Source of the DNA: Nitrospirillum viridazoti CBAmc
GTDB taxonomy: Bacteria; Pseudomonadota; Alphaproteobacteria; Azospirillales; Azospirillaceae
Direction of reading: 5' to 3'
Assembly (NCBI RefSeq): GCF_000730165.1
Contig: NZ_CP022111.1
Span: forward strand, 1,488,001 to 1,552,000
DNA: 64,000 bases
Shown: positions 52,618-60,135 of the stretch, one piece after another
How the letters are laid out: the number at the start of each line of letters is the position of its first letter
Position numbering within the stretch: position 1 is the stretch's first letter
Notes under the pieces: generated by a model
The model's input: the letters and a program-made list of their open reading frames with translations, nothing else
Database searches by the model: none
Told to the model about the DNA's origin: nothing
Made by a program: the position numbers and the translations under genes

Positions 52618-53444
52618 TGCGGGGCCAAACGCGGGCCGCGCACGCCTGCCTGGCCGGCTTGGCGGTGGCCTTCTGGGCCACCGGCGCCCTGGCGCATGAT
52701 TTCTGGATCGAGCCGTCCACCTTCCGTCCCGGCCCCGGCACCGCCGTGGCGGTGGGCCTGAGGGTGGGGGAGAATTTCATCGGCGATCCCGTGCCCCGCA
52801 CCGCCAGCCTGATCGACCGATTCTTCGTCCGCCAGGCGGGGGAGGAGCAAGCGGTGGGCGGCGCCGACAACATCGACCCGGCCGGCTTCCTGCGCGCCGA
52901 CGGCCGGGCCACCGCCCTGATCGGCTATACCGGCGGCGGCAGCTATATCGAGCTGCCGGCCGAGCGCTTCACCGCCTATCTGCGCCAATACGGCCTGGAC
53001 GGCATCGTGGCGGAGCGGGAGCGGCTGGGGGAAAGCCGCCAGCCGGGCCGCGAATGCTTTTACCGCTACGCCAAGTCCCTGCTGGCCGGCACCACGGCCG
53101 ACCCGGCGGTGACCCGGCCCCAGGGCTTCACCTATGAGATCGTGCCCGACGCCGACCCCACGGTGGCCGGTGCCGGCCCGGTGCGCGGCCACGTGCTGTT
53201 CCTGGGCCAACCGGTGGCGGGGGCGGTCGTCACCGCCCACCTGCAGGGCCAGCCGGCGGTGCGCCTGGCCACGCACAGCGACGCCCAGGGCGCCTTCTCC
53301 CTTCCCCTGCCCCAACCCGGGGTCTGGCTGATCCGGTCGGTGCACATGGTGCGGGCGGGCATGCTGGCCCACTGGCTGCATCACCGGGACTGGGAAAGCC
53401 ACTGGGCCTCGCTGACCTTCAACTGGCCGGGAGTCCGGCCATGA
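52617..53444 (+). CDS. secreted DUF4198 protein
   Basis: A 275-residue exported protein with signal (LAVAFWATGALAHDFW) and the DUF4198 start HDFWIEPSTF. A C-terminal carboxypeptidase-regulatory-like fold is suggested by VRGHVLFLGQPVAGAVVTAH and the later SDAQGAFSLPLPQPGVWLIRS. DUF4198 proteins often accompany nickel or cobalt uptake systems, which agrees with the HupE-like gene following it. It shares one base with the DUF4331 stop and overlaps the next gene in ATGA. Confidence 0.8.
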   Translation: MRGQTRAAHACLAGLAVAFWATGALAHDFWIEPSTFRPGPGTAVAVGLRVGENFIGDPVPRTASLIDRFFVRQAGEEQAVGGADNIDPAGFLRADGRATALIGYTGGGSYIELPAERFTAYLRQYGLDGIVAERERLGESRQPGRECFYRYAKSLLAGTTADPAVTRPQGFTYEIVPDADPTVAGAGPVRGHVLFLGQPVAGAVVTAHLQGQPAVRLATHSDAQGAFSLPLPQPGVWLIRSVHMVRAGMLAHWLHHRDWESHWASLTFNWPGVRP

Positions 53445-54550
53445 GCCGCTGGCCCTGGGCCCTGCTGCTGGGGACCCTGCTGCTGGCGCTGTGCCTGGCG
53501 GGCGGCACCCAAGCGCATGAGATCGGCACCACGCAGGTGCAACTGACCGTGGGGCCGGGCGACGCCTGGTCCGCCACCATCACCACCGCCCCCACCGCCC
53601 TGGTGAACAAGCTGGAGGCGGCGGCCGGCCAGCCGCTGAGCCGCGACCTGACGGCGGAACGGGTGGGCGCCATCCTGCCCGCCTACGCCGCCGCCATCGC
53701 CGCCCAGGTGGATCTCAGGGCCGACGGCGCCGCCCAACCCGCCACGGTGGCGGTGGAACGGGTGGAGATGCCCAGCGACATCACCCTGCCCGCCTTCGTC
53801 GTGCTGCACGCCGGCGGCCCCCTGCCGCCCGGATCGCATGCCATCACCTGGCGCTACGGTCTGGTCTACAGCACCTATGGCGTCGTCTTCACCGACGCCG
53901 CCGGCGGCACCCCGCAAACCCAGTGGCTGGAGGGCGACGCCGCCAGCCCGCCCTTCGCCCTGGCCGCCAACGCCGCCCCCCTTGCCCTGCCCCGGCTGGC
54001 GGCGCAGTACCTGGAACTGGGCTTCCTGCACATCCTGCCCGAGGGGCTGGACCACATCCTGTTCGTGTTGGGCATCTTCCTGCTGACCACCCGCCTGCGC
54101 TCCATCCTGGTGCAGGTCACGGCCTTCACCCTGGCCCATTCCGTCACCCTGGGCCTGACCATGTACGGCGTGATCAGCCTGCCTCCGCGCGTGGTGGAGC
54201 CCCTGATCGCCCTGTCGGTCGCCTATGTCGCGGTGGAGAACATCCTGACGGCGCGTCTTACACCCTGGCGCCCCCTGGTGGTGTTCGCCTTCGGCCTGCT
54301 GCACGGCATGGGCTTCGCTGGGGCCCTGGCCGACCTGCACCTGGCCCGGCGCGACGTCATCCCCGCCCTGGTCAGCTTCAATGTCGGCATCGAGCTGGCG
54401 CAGCTGTCCATCATCGCCGCCGCCTATGCCGCCGTGGCCTTATGGCACAAGGACAAGCCCTGGTACCGCCGCCGCGTGGTCATCCCCGCCTCCTCCCTCA
54501 TCGCTGCCACCGGCTTGTTCTGGACGGTGCAGCGCGTGGCCGGCCTTTAA
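53441..54550 (+). CDS. HupE/UreJ-family membrane protein
   Basis: A 369-residue protein. A signal peptide and periplasmic N-terminal domain (residues 25-190) precede a membrane domain of about six helices with HupE/UreJ features: LGFLHILPEGLDHILFVLGIFLLT, FTLAHSVTLGLTMYGV, FGLLHGMGFAGAL and VSFNVGIELAQLSII. His-rich motifs in the helices are the presumed metal sites. HupE and UreJ are nickel permeases in hydrogenase and urease clusters; neither is present here, so metal identity (nickel, cobalt or copper) is unknown. ATG 53441 overlaps the preceding stop. Confidence 0.8.
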   Translation: MSRWPWALLLGTLLLALCLAGGTQAHEIGTTQVQLTVGPGDAWSATITTAPTALVNKLEAAAGQPLSRDLTAERVGAILPAYAAAIAAQVDLRADGAAQPATVAVERVEMPSDITLPAFVVLHAGGPLPPGSHAITWRYGLVYSTYGVVFTDAAGGTPQTQWLEGDAASPPFALAANAAPLALPRLAAQYLELGFLHILPEGLDHILFVLGIFLLTTRLRSILVQVTAFTLAHSVTLGLTMYGVISLPPRVVEPLIALSVAYVAVENILTARLTPWRPLVVFAFGLLHGMGFAGALADLHLARRDVIPALVSFNVGIELAQLSIIAAAYAAVALWHKDKPWYRRRVVIPASSLIAATGLFWTVQRVAGL

Positions 54551-54600
54551 CCCTTATGGGACCGCTGCCACGGCGCGCGTGACACGGCCGCATAATTTCC

Positions 54601-54615
54601 GGTAATTTCACTACA
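54601..54615. promoter_or_regulatory. predicted HexR operator
   Basis: Read on the minus strand the site is TGTAGTGAAATTACC, matching 12 of 15 positions of the HexR consensus TGTAATTAAATTACA. It lies 73 bases before hexR and probably mediates autoregulation. Confidence 0.5.
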
Positions 54616-54687
54616 AACAGGAAGGAACGCCGCAGCAGCGCGCCGGGTTCCTTCGTGAAGTCATCGGCAGGGTCGGGGGTTAGCTTC

Positions 54688-55530
54688 ATGCTGGGTCGCA
54701 TACGCGGGATGATGGACAGTCTGCGTCCATCGGAACGCAAGATCGCGGAAATCGTCCTGAAGCGGCCGCACGCCGTCGTCACCGCCTCGGTGGCGGAAGT
54801 GGCGCGTGAGGCCGACGTCAGCCAACCCACGGTGGTGCGCTTCTGCCGATCCATCGGCTGCAGCGGCTATCAGGACTTCAAGCTGCGCCTGGCGCAGGAC
54901 CTGGCCACGGGCACGCCCTTCGTCGATGCCGACCTGATGCCCGACGACCCGGTGGCGGAGGTGGCGGCCAAGGTCATCGGCCGGGCCATCAGCGCCTTTT
55001 CCCGCATGCGCAACCAGCTGAACGCGGAAAACCTGAGCCGGGCCGTGGACATCCTGGCCGCCGCGCGGCGCATCGAGATCTACGGCTTCGGCGCCTCCGG
55101 CATCGTGGCGCAGGACGCACAGAACAAATTCTTCCGCCTGGGCGTGCCCGTCATCGCCCACAGCGACGTGCACGTGCAGGCCATGGCCGCCAGCATCCTG
55201 GGGTCGGACGGCGCCGTCATCGCCATTTCCCACACCGGCCGCACGCGCGAGCTGCTGCGTTCCGTCGACCTGGCGCTGGACGGCGGCGCGCCGGTGGTGG
55301 CCATCACCTCGGGCGGGTCGCCGCTGGCGGAGCGCGCCACCGTGCCCCTGCTGGTGGACGTGGATGAGGACACCAGCATCTACACCCCACGCACCTCGCG
55401 CCTGTCGCACCTGGCCGTCATCGACGTGCTGCAGGTGGCCGTGGCCCTGCGCCAGGGCACGGCCCTGGGCGAAAACCTGGCCCGGGTGAAGCGCCCCTTG
55501 CGCGAACGGCGCATGACGGAACGGGTGTGA
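54688..55530 (+). CDS. hexR: RpiR-family transcriptional regulator, HexR type
   Basis: A 280-residue regulator with an N-terminal RpiR helix-turn-helix (RPSERKIAEIVLKRP, VAREADVSQPTVVRFCRSIG) and a C-terminal SIS domain (EIYGFGASGIVAQDAQNKF, AISHTGRTRELLRSVDLA, PVVAITSGGSPLAERA) that binds a sugar phosphate. HexR controls Entner-Doudoroff and central carbon genes in response to 2-keto-3-deoxy-6-phosphogluconate. ATG 54688 is preferred because MLGRIRGMMD matches the family start; GTG 54655 is possible. A HexR-like operator precedes it. The usual targets (zwf, edd, glk) are not adjacent. Confidence 0.85.
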   Translation: MLGRIRGMMDSLRPSERKIAEIVLKRPHAVVTASVAEVAREADVSQPTVVRFCRSIGCSGYQDFKLRLAQDLATGTPFVDADLMPDDPVAEVAAKVIGRAISAFSRMRNQLNAENLSRAVDILAAARRIEIYGFGASGIVAQDAQNKFFRLGVPVIAHSDVHVQAMAASILGSDGAVIAISHTGRTRELLRSVDLALDGGAPVVAITSGGSPLAERATVPLLVDVDEDTSIYTPRTSRLSHLAVIDVLQVAVALRQGTALGENLARVKRPLRERRMTERV

Positions 55531-55532
55531 GC

Positions 55533-56228
55533 ATGGGGCGCCGGCTGGTCCTGGGCATCAGCCTGGCCATGGGCCTGGCCAGCGGGCTGGCGGCGGGGCA
55601 AGCGCACGCCGGCATGTGGCTGAGCAGCCCGGATTTGGCGGCCGACGGCACGCTGACCGCCCCCCAGGCCTGGGACCGCGACGGCTGCGGCGGCAAGAAC
55701 ATCTCCCCCGCCCTGCGCTGGGGCGGGGAGGCGCCGACGACCAAGAGCTTCGCCCTGATCATCATGGACGCGGACGTCAAGAAGGGCTTCCGCCACTGGA
55801 TGGTGTTCAACATCCCGGCCGGCGTGCACAGCCTGGCCGCCGGGGCCGGGGTGGCCGACGGCAAGGCCCTGCCCAAGGGGGCGGTGCAGGCGCTGAACGA
55901 CCTCGGGCCCAAGGGCTACGGCGGCCCCTGCCCGCCGCCGGGCCAGACCCATCGCTATGTCTTCACCATCTACGCCCTGAACAAGGACACGCTGGACCTG
56001 AACCCGGACCAGCCAGCAGGCGCCCTGGAATCGCTGGTGCTGACCCACGCGCTGGACAAGGGCCGCCTGCTGGCCAAGTCGCCCCGCTTCGAGGCGCCGG
56101 AAAAGGCGGCGGAGAAGGCCAAGCCGGCGAATGAGAAGCCGGCGCCCAAGGCGGAACCGGCGACATCCGAGCCCAAGCCCGCGCCGGGAAAGACGGCGGA
56201 GCCGGCGCCGGGAGACACCCCGAAATGA
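55533..56228 (+). CDS. YbhB/YbcL (Raf kinase inhibitor-like) protein, secreted
   Basis: A 231-residue PEBP-family protein. A signal peptide (MGRRLVLGISLAMGLASGLAA, AHAG) precedes the PEBP fold with GCGGKNISPALRWGGEAP, DADVKKGFRHWMVFNIPA and GPCPPPGQTHRYVFTIYAL. The last 50 residues are Lys/Pro/Ala repeats (EKPAPKAEPATSEPKPAP type). Role unknown in bacteria. ATG 55533 lies just after the hexR stop; a GTG at 55527 overlaps it. Probably co-transcribed with hexR and mobA. Confidence 0.8.
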   Translation: MGRRLVLGISLAMGLASGLAAGQAHAGMWLSSPDLAADGTLTAPQAWDRDGCGGKNISPALRWGGEAPTTKSFALIIMDADVKKGFRHWMVFNIPAGVHSLAAGAGVADGKALPKGAVQALNDLGPKGYGGPCPPPGQTHRYVFTIYALNKDTLDLNPDQPAGALESLVLTHALDKGRLLAKSPRFEAPEKAAEKAKPANEKPAPKAEPATSEPKPAPGKTAEPAPGDTPK

Positions 56229-56304
56229 CCTGGGCCTCGGGCGGCCCGGTGGTTACGGCCACCACCCGCACCACCGTCGCCGACTTCCGCGCGGCTTACA
56301 TTCC

Positions 56305-56952
56305 GTGAGCGAAACAACCCATATTCTGGGCCTAATTCTGGCGGGCGGCCTGGCCCGCCGTTTCGGCGGCGATGAGGTCCAGGCGGTGGACAAGGCGCGC
56401 CTGGTCCTGGCCGGCCGGCCCCTGCTGGCCCATGTGCGCGAACGCCTGGCCTCGCAGGTGTCAACCCTGACCTTGAGCGCCAACGGCGACCCCGACCGCT
56501 ATCGCGACACGGGCCTGCCCGTCCTGGCCGACAGCGTGCCGGGCTACCCTGGGCCGCTGGCCGGCGTGCTGGTGGGACTGGAATACGCCGGCACCCAAGG
56601 CGGCCATACCCACGTGCTGAGCGTGCCGGCCGACTGCCCCTTCCTGCCCCTGGATTTGGCCGCGCGCCTGGCGGGCGCGGCGGCCCCCGACGGGGTGGCC
56701 TGCGCCACCTCAGGCGGGCGGCGGCATCCGGTGGTGGCGCTGTGGCCCGTGAGCCTGGCCGATCGCCTGCGCCAAGCGCTGGTCGGGGAGGACCTGCGCA
56801 AGGTCGGCGCCTTCCTGGCGCGCCAGCCCTTGGCCCTGGTGGACTTTCCGGTCCAACCGGTCGATCCCTTCTTCAACGTCAACACCCCGGCCGACCTGGA
56901 CGCGGCGGCGGCCTTTCTATCCAAGGGATTAGCCCCACCGATCCAGGCATAG
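56305..56952 (+). CDS. mobA: molybdenum cofactor guanylyltransferase
   Basis: A 215-residue enzyme that attaches GMP to molybdopterin to make MGD or bis-MGD cofactors. The N-terminal nucleotide loop LAGGLARRFGGDEVQAVDK differs from the usual LAGGxSxRMGGxDK by about five extra residues before DK. Other features are normal: DSVPGYPGPLAGVLVGLEYA, SVPADCPFLPLDL, and FFNVNTPADLDAA. A GTG at 56305 gives the family start (SETTHILGLILAGG). Other molybdenum genes (moeA, mobB) are 3-5 kb away. Confidence 0.9.
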   Translation: MSETTHILGLILAGGLARRFGGDEVQAVDKARLVLAGRPLLAHVRERLASQVSTLTLSANGDPDRYRDTGLPVLADSVPGYPGPLAGVLVGLEYAGTQGGHTHVLSVPADCPFLPLDLAARLAGAAAPDGVACATSGGRRHPVVALWPVSLADRLRQALVGEDLRKVGAFLARQPLALVDFPVQPVDPFFNVNTPADLDAAAAFLSKGLAPPIQA

Positions 56953-57050
56953 GGCCGGCCCAGGCGTAGATATGTCCTTGGCGGCTATTCCGGCATCCGG
57001 CGCCCGGTGCCACGCTGGTTCCCCCGATCCAGCGCTGAAAGGCCCGCCCC

Positions 57051-58094
57051 ATGTGCCAGCACGCCGGCTGCCCCCCGCATGTCTGCTTCATCATCCCGCC
57101 GCACATGATGGAGCATGTGGCGACCAACGCCAGTGATCCCACCCTGCGCAAGCGGGCCTTGCACAACCTCTATCACCAGGGGCAGCTGCGCGGCATGCGC
57201 GCCAGCATGAACCAGTTCGCCTTCGCGGGCTTGGGCACAGGCACCAAGCAGCGCACCGTTTATGACGCCCAGCATGGCGGCGACCTGCCCGGCACGCTGG
57301 TGCGGTCGGAGGGACAGCCGGACGGCCAGGACGTGGCCGTGAACGAGGCCTATGCCTATGCCGGCCAGACCTATGATTTCTATCTGGAGGTGATGAAGCG
57401 CAACTCCGTGGACGACAAGGGCATGCGCCTGGACTCCACGGTGCACTACAGCACCGACTACGACAACGCCTTCTGGAACGGCCAGCAGATGGTCTATGGC
57501 GACGGGGATGGGGAGATATTCGACCGGTTCACCAAATGCCTGGATGTCATCGGGCATGAACTGACCCACGGCGTCACCCAGTTCACCGCCGGGCTGACCT
57601 ATTCCAGCCAGTCGGGCGCCTTGAATGAATCCTTCTCCGACGTCTTCGGATCATTGATCAAGCAGTACGCCGCCGGCGACACGGCCGACCAGGCCGACTG
57701 GCTGATCGGCGAGGGCCTGCTGATCCCCAAGGCCGGCACCAACCGCACAGCCCTGCGATCGATGAAGGCGCCCGGCACCGCCTATGACGACCCGACCCTG
57801 GGCAAGGACCCGCAGCCCGCGACCATGAAGGACTATTACAGCGGCTCCGACGACAACTACGGCGTCCACATCAATTCCGGCATCCCCAACCACGCCTTCT
57901 ACCTGGCAGCCACTGCCATTGGCGGCAAGGCGTGGGAGACGGCGGGCCTGATCTGGTACGAGACCCTGACCACCCGCCTGCAACTGTGGTCGGAGTTCAA
58001 GGACGCCGCGGCCGCGACGCGCGAGGTGGCCCAAAAGCACGGAGCCGCCGCCGCTAAGGCGGTGGACGATGCCTGGACGGCCGTGGGCCTTTGA
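57051..58094 (+). CDS. protealysin-like M4 metalloprotease
   Basis: A 347-residue thermolysin-family zinc protease. The zinc site is HELTH (169-173), with Glu193 in GALNESFSD; GVHINSGIPNHA carries the active-site His273. It has no signal peptide and a short protealysin-type propeptide with CFIIPPHMMEHVA (12-24), which fits cytosolic or non-Sec-exported proteases. A GC-rich region precedes ATG 57051. The inhibitor gene follows in 14 bases, the bicistronic arrangement known from Serratia protealysin and emfourin. Confidence 0.92.
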   Translation: MCQHAGCPPHVCFIIPPHMMEHVATNASDPTLRKRALHNLYHQGQLRGMRASMNQFAFAGLGTGTKQRTVYDAQHGGDLPGTLVRSEGQPDGQDVAVNEAYAYAGQTYDFYLEVMKRNSVDDKGMRLDSTVHYSTDYDNAFWNGQQMVYGDGDGEIFDRFTKCLDVIGHELTHGVTQFTAGLTYSSQSGALNESFSDVFGSLIKQYAAGDTADQADWLIGEGLLIPKAGTNRTALRSMKAPGTAYDDPTLGKDPQPATMKDYYSGSDDNYGVHINSGIPNHAFYLAATAIGGKAWETAGLIWYETLTTRLQLWSEFKDAAAATREVAQKHGAAAAKAVDDAWTAVGL

Positions 58095-58108
58095 TCCATG
58101 CTGCCGCC

Positions 58109-58438
58109 ATGAGCACCGACCAGGCCGCCGCGCCGCCCGTCCTCATCGAATGCCAGCGCCAGGGCGGCATCGCCTTCCCCCTGCGCCGGCCCACGATCAG
58201 CGTGGCGGTCGCGGGCCTGGATGAGGCCGACCGCCAGGCCCTGATGCGCCTGGTGCAGGCGGCCGACCTCGCATCGCAGCCCGCCGCCTTCCCCGCCCCT
58301 GGCTACCCGGACGCCCTGGAAACCCAGCTGACCGTGGCCTGGCCCGACCACAGCGCCACCGTGCGCTTCCGCGACGGCGACGGCCACCCCGCCCCGCTGG
58401 ATGAGCTGGCCGGCTGGGTGCTGCGACATAAGCGCTGA
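58109..58438 (+). CDS. emfourin-like inhibitor of the M4 protease
   Basis: A 109-residue cytosolic protein following the protease gene. The IECQRQGGIAFPLRRPTISV start and the later LTVAWPDHSATVRF, LDELAGWVLRHKR resemble emfourin, the small protein that inhibits protealysin in Serratia by occupying its active site. Similarity is judged from length, position and pattern only. ATG 58109 is used. Confidence 0.7.
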   Translation: MSTDQAAAPPVLIECQRQGGIAFPLRRPTISVAVAGLDEADRQALMRLVQAADLASQPAAFPAPGYPDALETQLTVAWPDHSATVRFRDGDGHPAPLDELAGWVLRHKR

Positions 58439-58462
58439 ATTCAGGCGAACAAGCTGACGCGA

Positions 58463-58604
58463 CACACGCAATAGGTTGCCCCCTCCCCCTGTTGACCATA
58501 CCCTGTCCGCAACCGAGGAGCAGGAGGGCCGGGCATGGTGCGGCAGGCCTCGACCACCGAATTATCACAGGCAACCAACAGGGTAGCGCACACGCAGTAG
58601 GTTG
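58463..58604. repeat. two near-identical 16-bp repeats 126 bp apart
   Basis: CACACGCAATAGGTTG (58463-58478) and CACACGCAGTAGGTTG (58589-58604) differ at one position. They lie in the 58439-58790 gap, where no conserved gene is seen. Confidence 0.7.
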
Positions 58605-58720
58605 TCGCCGCCGCCGTTCACCGGCATGCTCGGCGCCGTCACCAAGGGTGGTGGACTGGGTCGATCCGCTTACCCATAGGATGCACGACGAAGGCCCGAG
58701 GCGGACGAAAGGCAACCGCG

Positions 58721-58774
58721 ATGCTGCGCAAGACCCTGTTCCTGCTGCTGGCCCTGCTGGCCTTGGTCGCCTGA
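58721..58774 (+). CDS. possible 17-residue hydrophobic peptide ORF
   Basis: MLRKTLFLLLALLALVA followed by TGA resembles an isolated signal peptide or toxin-like membrane peptide. A weak GGCAACC precedes it. It could be a small membrane peptide, the leftover start of a decayed gene or chance; it is convergent with the esterase gene. Confidence 0.3.
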   Translation: MLRKTLFLLLALLALVA

Positions 58775-58790
58775 GCCCTTTCGCACGGCA

Positions 58791-59882
58791 CTACCTGTCG
58801 TTCGGCCGGTCCAGCTCCCGCGTGAAGAAGCGGGCCATGACGTCGTAGGCGGCCCGCGCCTCCGGCGATTCGGGGTCGGAGAAGAAGGAGTGGACCATGC
58901 CGTCCCAGACGTGCAGCTCCGTCCGCGCGCCGGCCCTTTCCAGCAAATCCTGGCTGCGCAGCGTGTCGCTCATCATGAAGTCGCGCGTGCCGGTGATCAG
59001 CAGGGTGGGCGGAAACTTGGCCAGCACCTCCGGCGCCACGCCCGGCAGCACCAGGGGGTCCTGGGCGTTGGCGCCCTGGAAATAGGGCAGGTCGATCAGG
59101 CGCAGCCCGGGGCCCGGCAGCTGGCCGCCGTACAGGGCCGACCAGGCCTGGGAATCGCCGCCGCCGTCCAGCACACCGGCGCAGAAGATACCGATGGCGC
59201 CCGGCCGGGGCAGGCCGTGGGTCTGGAACCAGGCCACCGCCTCCGCCGTCAGGATGCCGCCGGCGGAACAGCCGTAGATGCCGATGTTCTGCGGCTTGTA
59301 GGTCTTCAGCAGGTCCTTGTAGACGGCAGCCACATCCTCGCTGGCGGCGGGGAAGCGGTGCTCCGGCCCCTGGCGGTAATCCACCGTCACCACCTTGATC
59401 CGGGACAGGGCCGCCACCGGCACGGCTTCCACCAGCCCGCCGGCCCCCGCCCCCCACAGGAAGGCGCCGCCGTGCAGGTTGATCAGCACCCGGTCCGCCA
59501 CCGCCGGCCCTTTGGCCGGCGCCACCACCTGGGTGGGCACGCCGCCCATGGTCTGGTCGGTCACGGTGACGGGATAGAGCGCCCGCAACCGGTTGGCGCG
59601 GTCCGTATTCATGCGATCGTAGAAGGTGCGGCTGGCCGGCACGTCGGTGATGGGCGGGGCGTGCACGTCGGCATAGCGCTTGAACCAGTCCCGCGCCTCT
59701 GGCGACGCGTAGGAGGAGAAGGGCAGGACCAGGCTGCCCGGCGCCAGCGGCAGGGTGACGCTGCCATCCGCGCCCACAGGTGAGGACGGGGCATCGGCCG
59801 CCTGGGCCGCGCCGGTGAACAGCAGCGCCGCCGCCATGAGGCCTGCGCGTGCGATGGCATGGATGGATGTCGTCCTGGTCAT
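58791..59882 (-). CDS. secreted alpha/beta hydrolase of the HSL (esterase/lipase) family
   Basis: A 363-residue periplasmic hydrolase with a signal peptide (SIHAIARAGLMAAALLFTGA, AQA). The oxyanion HGGAF is at 137-141, nucleophile Ser206 in GCSAGG, an Asp in TGTRDFMMSD and the His in WDGMVHSFF. It would cleave short-chain or acetylated esters. Start ATG 59882. It stands alone between the emfourin-like gene and the moeA region. Confidence 0.88.
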   Translation of the reverse strand: MTRTTSIHAIARAGLMAAALLFTGAAQAADAPSSPVGADGSVTLPLAPGSLVLPFSSYASPEARDWFKRYADVHAPPITDVPASRTFYDRMNTDRANRLRALYPVTVTDQTMGGVPTQVVAPAKGPAVADRVLINLHGGAFLWGAGAGGLVEAVPVAALSRIKVVTVDYRQGPEHRFPAASEDVAAVYKDLLKTYKPQNIGIYGCSAGGILTAEAVAWFQTHGLPRPGAIGIFCAGVLDGGGDSQAWSALYGGQLPGPGLRLIDLPYFQGANAQDPLVLPGVAPEVLAKFPPTLLITGTRDFMMSDTLRSQDLLERAGARTELHVWDGMVHSFFSDPESPEARAAYDVMARFFTRELDRPNDR

Positions 59883-59957
59883 GTCCCCTCCCTGGGCCTT
59901 GTTTTGCCGCAGGATACGGGAAATGACATCGATACCATAGCGCTTATATGCGTGGCA

Positions 59958-60070
59958 TTTGATCGTGATCGCTCAAATGCCCCCTCAGCCGCCGGGCGGC
60001 CACATCCGTGGCCTTGGCTATCCTCGCTGCGCCCTGCGGTGCTCGCTCCGGCGGACGCAGTCGCATCCTA
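59958..60070 (+). repeat. copy 1 of a repeat of about 115 bp flanking moeA-mobB
   Basis: It begins TTTGATCGTGATCGCTCAAA, includes the core CGCCGGGCGGCCACATCC and GTGGCCTTGGCT (a GGCCAC/GTGGCC hairpin), and ends CTCCGGCGGACGCAGTCGCA. The same blocks in the same order and orientation occur at 61958-62079. It occupies most of the 59883-60135 gap. Confidence 0.85.
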
Positions 60071-60135
60071 CAGCGGCACGAGCCAAAATCTCGCGCCGCT
60101 AGTATTACCCGGGGGCGTTCATGGGAGCCGCGTCT

